A stretch of DNA of 8,996 bases, taken from assembly GCA_946482635.1 (NCBI GenBank), contig CAMLSG010000225.1, forward strand, positions 1 through 8,996. The letters are read 5' to 3'. The translations under genes and the position numbers were made by a program. The notes under the pieces were generated by a model, which did not search any database, had not been told where the DNA came from, and saw nothing but the letters and a program-made list of their open reading frames with translations. This DNA is from an uncultured Duganella sp. (lineage in GTDB: Bacteria > Pseudomonadota > Gammaproteobacteria > Burkholderiales > Burkholderiaceae). Each line of letters opens with the position of its first letter. Positions within the stretch are counted from its first letter, which is position 1. This document shows positions 5,407-8,996 of the stretch, piece after piece.

Positions 5407-6980
5407 GTGCGGACGGAAACGCTGGCCGGGAATTGCGGGGCGCGGCGGACCATCGTCGCCTGTTCGAAAGCGTAGGCCATGCCGATCAACGCCGCTTCGC
5501 TGAAAGCAGTGCCAACGAAGGACAGGCCAACCGGCAGGCCACGCACATAACCCGCGGGCACGGTGACGTGTGGGTAGCCGGCGACTGCTGCCGGGGACGA
5601 AAAGCTCTTCGGATAGTGGTCGCCGTTGATAAAGTCCGTCAACCATGCCGTGCCGTCAGTCGGGGCAACCAGCGCATCCAGTTCATGCGCTTTCAACACC
5701 AGGTCGATGCCCTCTTTTCGCGAATAACGGTGATTGTTGGCCAGCGCATCCTGGTAAGCCTGGCTGTCGAGACCCGGTTTGGCTTCCGCGCGCTCCAGGT
5801 ATTCCTGGCCGAAGTATGGCATTTCCAGCTTCGCGTTCTGCTTGTTGAAAGCGATCAGGTCGGCCATGTTCTTGACCTTCGCGTTCGGCGCATAGTCGCG
5901 CAAATAGGCCGCGAGATCGACCTTGAATTCATGCAGCAGCACCTCGGTTTCACTGTCGCCGTACTTCTCCGTGTTGGGCACCTGCACGTCAACCAGGATT
6001 GCACCTTGCGCCTTCAACGCTTCCAGCGCCTTCTCGATTTCAGCATCGACGCCATCGCTGCCGCCGAAGAAATTGCGGGCAACGCCGAGGCGCTTGCCGC
6101 GCAAGGCATCGCGCTTCAGGGCCGATGAATAATCAGCAGCCTTGCCGGCGCCATCCTGCGTGACCGGATCGTTCGGATCGATGCCGGCCATCGCGGCCAG
6201 CATCAAAGCGGCGTCGGACACGCTGCGCGCCATGGGGCCTGCGGTGTCCTGCGAATGAGCAATAGGAATGATGCCGCTGCGGCTCACCAGCCCAATCGTC
6301 GGCTTGATGCCGACCAGGCCGCAGATCGATGCGGGCGATACGATGGAGCCATCGGTTTCAGTGCCGACGGCCAGCGTCGCCAGTCCGGCGGCAATCGCGG
6401 CGCCCGAACCGGAACTGGAGCCGCTGCAATTACGGTCCAGCGAATATGGATTGCGGGTCAGGCCGCCGCGCGCGCTCCATCCGCTGACGGAATGGCTCGA
6501 GCGCATATTCGCCCATTCGCTCAAATTGGTCTTGCCGATGATGACCGCGCCGGCCTCGCGCAAGCGCGCCGCCACGTGGGAATCGCGTGCCGCACGGATG
6601 CCAGCCAGCGCCAGCGAACCGGCCGTGGTGCTCATGCGGTCTGCTGTCGCGATATTGTCTTTCAGGAGTACCGGAATGCCGTGCAAGGGCCCGCGCAGCT
6701 TGCGCTGATGGCGTTCGCGATCCATCTCGCGCGCAATCTTCAGCGCCTCGGGATTGATTTCGATGATGGAGTTGATGCGGGGGCCGGATTTGTCGATCGT
6801 ATTGATCCGTGCCAGGTATTGCGAGGTGAGTGCGTGCGAGGTCAGCTTATTGGCGGCCATCAGGTCTTGCTGATGCTGGACTCCGGCATCGAGCACGGAC
6901 GGTACCGCAGCCTGCGTACGCGGCAAACCAGCTGCCCCGCCGGCAGCCAACCCCAACTTCACGAAACCCCTTCGATCCAT
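5403..6980 (-). CDS. Tat-exported amidase (amidase signature family)
   Basis: A 525-residue hydrolase of the amidase signature family (PF01425), which cleaves amide bonds of small molecules, peptides' C-terminal amides or similar; the substrate cannot be read from sequence. The N-terminus has a twin-arginine signal, DRRGFVKLG at residues 2-10, followed by a small-residue hydrophobic stretch to about 25, so it should act in the periplasm. The Ser-cisSer-Lys triad is visible: K107 in VLLKDN, S188 in the Ser/Gly loop SGSSSGSG (186-193), and S212 in ETDGSIVSPAS. GatA is excluded in practice: there is no gatB or gatC nearby and GatA has no export signal. The start ATG at 6980 has a good ribosome site, GAGGG (complement of 6989-6993), 8 nt away. 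The gene is transcribed alone, towards dbpA, and their stop codons overlap in TTAA at 5403-5406. Confidence 0.93.
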   Translation of the reverse strand: MDRRGFVKLGLAAGGAAGLPRTQAAVPSVLDAGVQHQQDLMAANKLTSHALTSQYLARINTIDKSGPRINSIIEINPEALKIAREMDRERHQRKLRGPLHGIPVLLKDNIATADRMSTTAGSLALAGIRAARDSHVAARLREAGAVIIGKTNLSEWANMRSSHSVSGWSARGGLTRNPYSLDRNCSGSSSGSGAAIAAGLATLAVGTETDGSIVSPASICGLVGIKPTIGLVSRSGIIPIAHSQDTAGPMARSVSDAALMLAAMAGIDPNDPVTQDGAGKAADYSSALKRDALRGKRLGVARNFFGGSDGVDAEIEKALEALKAQGAILVDVQVPNTEKYGDSETEVLLHEFKVDLAAYLRDYAPNAKVKNMADLIAFNKQNAKLEMPYFGQEYLERAEAKPGLDSQAYQDALANNHRYSRKEGIDLVLKAHELDALVAPTDGTAWLTDFINGDHYPKSFSSPAAVAGYPHVTVPAGYVRGLPVGLSFVGTAFSEAALIGMAYAFEQATMVRRAPQFPASVSVRT

Positions 6981-7016
6981 CTGGTACGCCCTCAGTCAAG
7001 AAAAGCACAAACCAGT

Positions 7017-7025
7017 AGAATACCA
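7017..7025 (-). promoter_or_regulatory. Possible extended -10 promoter of the amidase gene
   Basis: On the minus strand TGGTATTCT (7025 to 7017) fits an extended -10 element (TGnTATAAT). No good -35 box is present at 16-18 bp. It lies between the efp terminator and the amidase start, 36 nt from the ATG, which is where a promoter is needed because the upstream transcript should end at 7059. Confidence 0.35.
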
Positions 7026-7058
7026 GCAGTTTGCAAGTAATTAATACTGCCCAAAAGC

Positions 7059-7085
7059 AAAAAAGCCCGCATCAGCGGGCTTTTT
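7059..7085 (-). terminator. Intrinsic terminator after efp
   Basis: The stem 7060-7070 pairs with 7075-7085 (GCCCGC/GCGGGC core with A/T flanks) around the 4-nt loop 7071-7074. On the minus strand it is followed by a run of T (complement of 7059-7064). It lies 28 nt past the efp stop. The flanking A and T runs make it look bidirectional, but no plus-strand gene needs it. Confidence 0.88.
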
Positions 7086-7113
7086 ATTGCGCGTTTGCAA
7101 CAGTTTGCTGCAA

Positions 7114-7689
7114 TTAGGCGCGAACAACCTTCTTGAACTCGTGGGTACGGGTGTCGATTTCGACGACGTCGTCCTGGGACACGAACAGTGGCACCTGGAT
7201 CGAGAAGTTGCGGCCTTCGATGGCGTTTTCCAGCTTGGCTTCTTTCAGAACGTTACCGGAGGTGTTGCCTTTAACAGCTGGCTCCGAGTAAATGATCTGG
7301 CGAGCGATGGTGGTTGGCAGTTCCACGGAGATTGCCTTGCCGTCGTAGAAGACAGCTTCGCATTCCATACCGTCTTTCAGGTAGTTGACTGCTTCGCCCA
7401 TGTTCTCTTCTTCGATTTCGTACTGGTTGTACTCTTCGTCCATGAACACGAACAGTGGATCAGCGAAGTACGAGTAGGTCACTGGCTTCTTGTCCAGAAC
7501 GACCACGTCGAACTTGTCGTCGCCGCGGAACACGTTTTCCAGCGGGGCGCCGGTCAGCAGGTTTTTCATCTTCCACTTGTAGGTGAAGCCAGTGCGCGAC
7601 GAGCCGTTGACGTCGGAACGCAGAACGATGAATGGCTTGTCTTCAACCATGATGATGTTGCCGACACGAATCTCTTTTGCGAATTTCAT
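7114..7689 (-). CDS. efp: Translation elongation factor P, EarP-type (Arg32)
   Basis: A 191-residue, three-domain cytoplasmic protein that enters the ribosomal E site and speeds peptide-bond formation at consecutive prolines. The N-terminal KOW-like domain (about 1-65) has Arg32 at the tip of its loop (S30-S-R-T-G34), the position rhamnosylated by EarP; lysine-type EF-P carries Lys34 there instead. Conserved family segments include KMKNLLTG (40-47), [10 protein letters not shown] (70-79), NQYEIE, SVELPTT (121-127), [10 protein letters not shown] (136-145) and EIDTRTHEF (177-185). Length is normal. The loop SSRTG differs from the SGRN form I remember from Pseudomonas and Burkholderia EF-P. The ATG has no clear Shine-Dalgarno sequence. 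The gene has its own extended -10 promoter and ends at a terminator; earP lies directly upstream on the same strand, 65 nt away. Confidence 0.98.
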   Translation of the reverse strand: MKFAKEIRVGNIIMVEDKPFIVLRSDVNGSSRTGFTYKWKMKNLLTGAPLENVFRGDDKFDVVVLDKKPVTYSYFADPLFVFMDEEYNQYEIEEENMGEAVNYLKDGMECEAVFYDGKAISVELPTTIARQIIYSEPAVKGNTSGNVLKEAKLENAIEGRNFSIQVPLFVSQDDVVEIDTRTHEFKKVVRA

Positions 7690-7724
7690 AGCGAATATAT
7701 ACCGGTTAAGGGGAGTTGCAGTAA

Positions 7725-7742
7725 CCGTGCATTATAGCACGG
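7725..7742. repeat. Inverted repeat framing the efp -10 box
   Basis: CCGTGC (7725-7730) and GCACGG (7737-7742) are perfect complements separated by exactly the six bases of the efp -10 hexamer (7731-7736). It may be an operator, a leader structure or coincidence. Confidence 0.5.
7731..7739 (-). promoter_or_regulatory. Extended -10 promoter of efp
   Basis: On the minus strand TGCTATAAT (7739 to 7731) is a perfect extended -10 element. The -35 region (about 7754-7759, GGTAAT) is poor, as is usual for this promoter class. Transcription should start near 7724, giving a leader of about 35 nt. The promoter sits within the 65-nt gap between earP and efp, so efp can be expressed independently of earP. 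Confidence 0.75.
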
Positions 7743-7754
7743 GGTTGTGATGTA

Positions 7755-8894
7755 TTACCTGAGCGATGCACAAAAATTAGTCAAATTCGTGGCCAGATCG
7801 CCGTTTGCCAGGATTTTTTGTTGCCATTCCGACGACTTTGCCGAAATTTCAGGCATTGCCGCTGCGAGGGCTTTCCACAAAGTTGGCCAGTCGCCCTGAG
7901 CCGCGCCGTTCCAGCACAGCGAGAACTCATCGAACGCACTGCCTGCCGCATAACGCTGCAGGAAAGCGCGCAACTTCTTATGGTGCAGGTTTTCATCTTG
8001 CGCGTAAATGTGCCAGATGAAGGATTTGCCAGCCCATTGCGCCCGCACCCAGGAATCTTCGCCGCGCACGAAGTTCAGGTCGCAGGACCAGAGCAGCTTG
8101 TCGTAATCCTGTTGCGGCACGAACGGCAGCACGCGCACAGTCAACGCGCCTTCGCTACGCACCGCACCCGGCACCGCCGGTTGGCCGAGGAAGTTTGCTA
8201 CCGCCTCACTCGCCACGCCTTCCGGCACCAGGCAGGTTACTTGTTGCTCGCCATCGCGCCACGCCCCGAACAATTCCGCAACCGGCGCGTACGGATAGCA
8301 GAACAGCGACACCTTCATCGCTGCCGCCTCGGCCCCTGTTACGCCCAGCGCGGACAGGAAAGCAGATACCGCGGCGGGATCGGAGATATAGGCGCGACGC
8401 TCGGCTTCAAGGCCTTTTTCGTACAAGAGCCCGCCAGTTTTTTCGGTAAAGCCCGGGAAGAAGAAATACTTGGTCAGCGGCAGGCGCGGGTGCTTTGAAG
8501 GCAGGCTATGGCAGCCTTCCACCCACTCTTCCGCGCTCAGCCCTTCGAGGTTCAGCCACACCGGGCGCTCCTGGCGCTGCGCCATCGCGGCGATATAGCC
8601 AGGCGGAATGTCGCAGGCGAAGAATTCGATCACGATGTCCGCCACATCTTCCGGTGCAAATTCGCCCTCTTGCGTAGCCCAATGGCGCACGGCAATGCCG
8701 TCAATATGCTGCAGCTCAGCGGCCACGTCGACTGGAGGGCAAATGCGCTGGAACGATCGCAAGTCATCAACCCACAGCCTGACGGCGATGCCGTGCTCAC
8801 GCTGCAACTGGCGCGCAAGGCGCCAGCAAATGCCGATGTCGCCGAAGTTATCGACAACTTTGCAAAATAGATCGAGGGACAAGCTGGTTGACAT
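7755..8894 (-). CDS. earP: EF-P arginine rhamnosyltransferase EarP
   Basis: A 379-residue inverting GT-B glycosyltransferase that moves rhamnose from dTDP-beta-L-rhamnose to Arg32 of EF-P. The N-terminal domain starts with LFCKVVDNFGDIGICWRLAR; D15 and D19 correspond to the essential aspartates (D13 and D17 in P. putida numbering). The C-terminal nucleotide-sugar domain has NFVRGEDSWVRAQWAGK, with E279 matching the catalytic glutamate and the RGEDS segment binding the nucleotide sugar. Length is close to the 375-385 usual for the family. The neighbour is its own substrate, efp, the arrangement that led to discovery of this enzyme. No dTDP-rhamnose synthesis genes (rmlABCD) are in the window. 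The ATG lacks a Shine-Dalgarno sequence (CCGGCCT precedes it) and lies only about 12 nt after the tRNA-Glu terminator, so transcription must read through that hairpin or start inside the tRNA end. Confidence 0.96.
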   Translation of the reverse strand: MSTSLSLDLFCKVVDNFGDIGICWRLARQLQREHGIAVRLWVDDLRSFQRICPPVDVAAELQHIDGIAVRHWATQEGEFAPEDVADIVIEFFACDIPPGYIAAMAQRQERPVWLNLEGLSAEEWVEGCHSLPSKHPRLPLTKYFFFPGFTEKTGGLLYEKGLEAERRAYISDPAAVSAFLSALGVTGAEAAAMKVSLFCYPYAPVAELFGAWRDGEQQVTCLVPEGVASEAVANFLGQPAVPGAVRSEGALTVRVLPFVPQQDYDKLLWSCDLNFVRGEDSWVRAQWAGKSFIWHIYAQDENLHHKKLRAFLQRYAAGSAFDEFSLCWNGAAQGDWPTLWKALAAAMPEISAKSSEWQQKILANGDLATNLTNFCASLR

Positions 8895-8905
8895 AGGCCG
8901 GAAAA

Positions 8906-8930
8906 TGAAAAAGCCGCACTAGGCGGCTTC
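8906..8930 (-). terminator. Intrinsic terminator after tRNA-Glu
   Basis: The stem 8911-8917 pairs with 8923-8929 (AAGCCGC/GCGGCTT) around the 5-nt loop 8918-8922. On the minus strand it is followed by a T run (complement of 8908-8912). It lies 12 nt past the tRNA CCA end and about 12 nt before the earP ATG. Confidence 0.82.
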
Positions 8931-8941
8931 ATTCTAATCTG

Positions 8942-8996
8942 TGGCGTCCCCACGGGGATTCGAACCCCGGTACTCACCGTGAAAGGGTGATGTCCT
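8942..8996 (-). tRNA. tRNA-Glu (anticodon TTC), 5' part cut by the window edge
   Basis: The minus strand shows the last 55 nt of a tRNA: the end of the D arm (AGGACA), the anticodon arm CACCC-TTTCACGG with anticodon TTC, a T arm with GGGGTTCGAATCCCC, the acceptor 3' strand GGGGAC and an encoded CCA (8942-8944). It closely resembles bacterial tRNA-Glu, including the AGGACA...CCCTTTCACGG pattern. About 21 nt of the 5' end lie outside the window. Confidence 0.95.

Noticed and set aside
5433..6128. Plus-strand frames opposite the amidase gene
   Set aside because: Antisense shadows; the minus strand carries the full amidase signature and Tat signal.
7087..7737. A 216-codon plus-strand frame opposite efp
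   Set aside because: It starts just after the efp terminator and mirrors the highly conserved efp sequence; it is Val/Phe-rich without motifs.
1..8996. CRISPR array, prophage, insertion sequence, toxin-antitoxin or defence island
   Set aside because: No regularly spaced repeats, transposase, integrase, phage protein or paired small toxin-antitoxin genes were seen; the genes are mostly housekeeping or exported hydrolases.

Overview
The window looks like ordinary chromosomal DNA from a high-GC betaproteobacterium, most likely Burkholderiales, family Oxalobacteraceae (Massilia, Duganella or Janthinobacterium type). Reasons: EF-P sits next to its arginine rhamnosyltransferase EarP, codons end strongly in G/C, two exported enzymes carry twin-arginine signals, and an RNA helicase of the DbpA type is present. 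The family-level placement is my inference from protein flavour, not a database match.

Layout, left to right. (1) A near-perfect 32-bp-arm palindrome (10-76) of REP/REPIN appearance lies just before a class I SAM-dependent methyltransferase gene (91-1242, +). (2) A strong sigma70 promoter drives an initiator tRNA-fMet(CAT) gene (1291-1367, +), closed by a tight intrinsic terminator. (3) A small lipoprotein gene (1421-1975, +) starts only 17 nt after that terminator. A Pho-box-like site overlaps its stop codon, ahead of a Tat-exported AcpA-type acid phosphatase/phosphoesterase gene (2022-3677, +), which ends at a terminator. (4) A 77-codon gene of unknown function with a repeated GLPIW motif (3760-3993, +) sits 3 nt upstream of dbpA (3997-5406, +). 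(5) A Tat-exported amidase-signature enzyme gene (5403-6980, -) converges on dbpA, and the two stop codons overlap in a TTAA. (6) On the minus strand, reading right to left: a partial tRNA-Glu(TTC), its terminator, earP (8894-7755), an efp promoter, efp (7689-7114), and a terminator.

The clearest functional unit is earP-efp. EF-P relieves ribosome stalling at polyproline stretches, and EarP activates it by attaching rhamnose to Arg32; both the Arg32 of EF-P and the Asp/Glu residues of EarP are visible. The other genes do not form one pathway: a tRNA gene, an RNA helicase and the EF-P pair all serve translation, while the acid phosphatase and amidase are exported hydrolases.

I did not find a convincing previously undescribed multi-gene system, mobile element with a transposase, CRISPR array or defence island. 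The more interesting items are smaller: the palindrome and the false start it creates, the 77-residue protein with a four-proline run coupled to dbpA, a divergent rhamnosylation loop in EF-P, an inverted repeat exactly framing the efp -10 box, a candidate Pho box before the phosphatase, and two protein genes placed within 20 nt of tRNA terminators. No gene-free stretch longer than 300 bases exists here.
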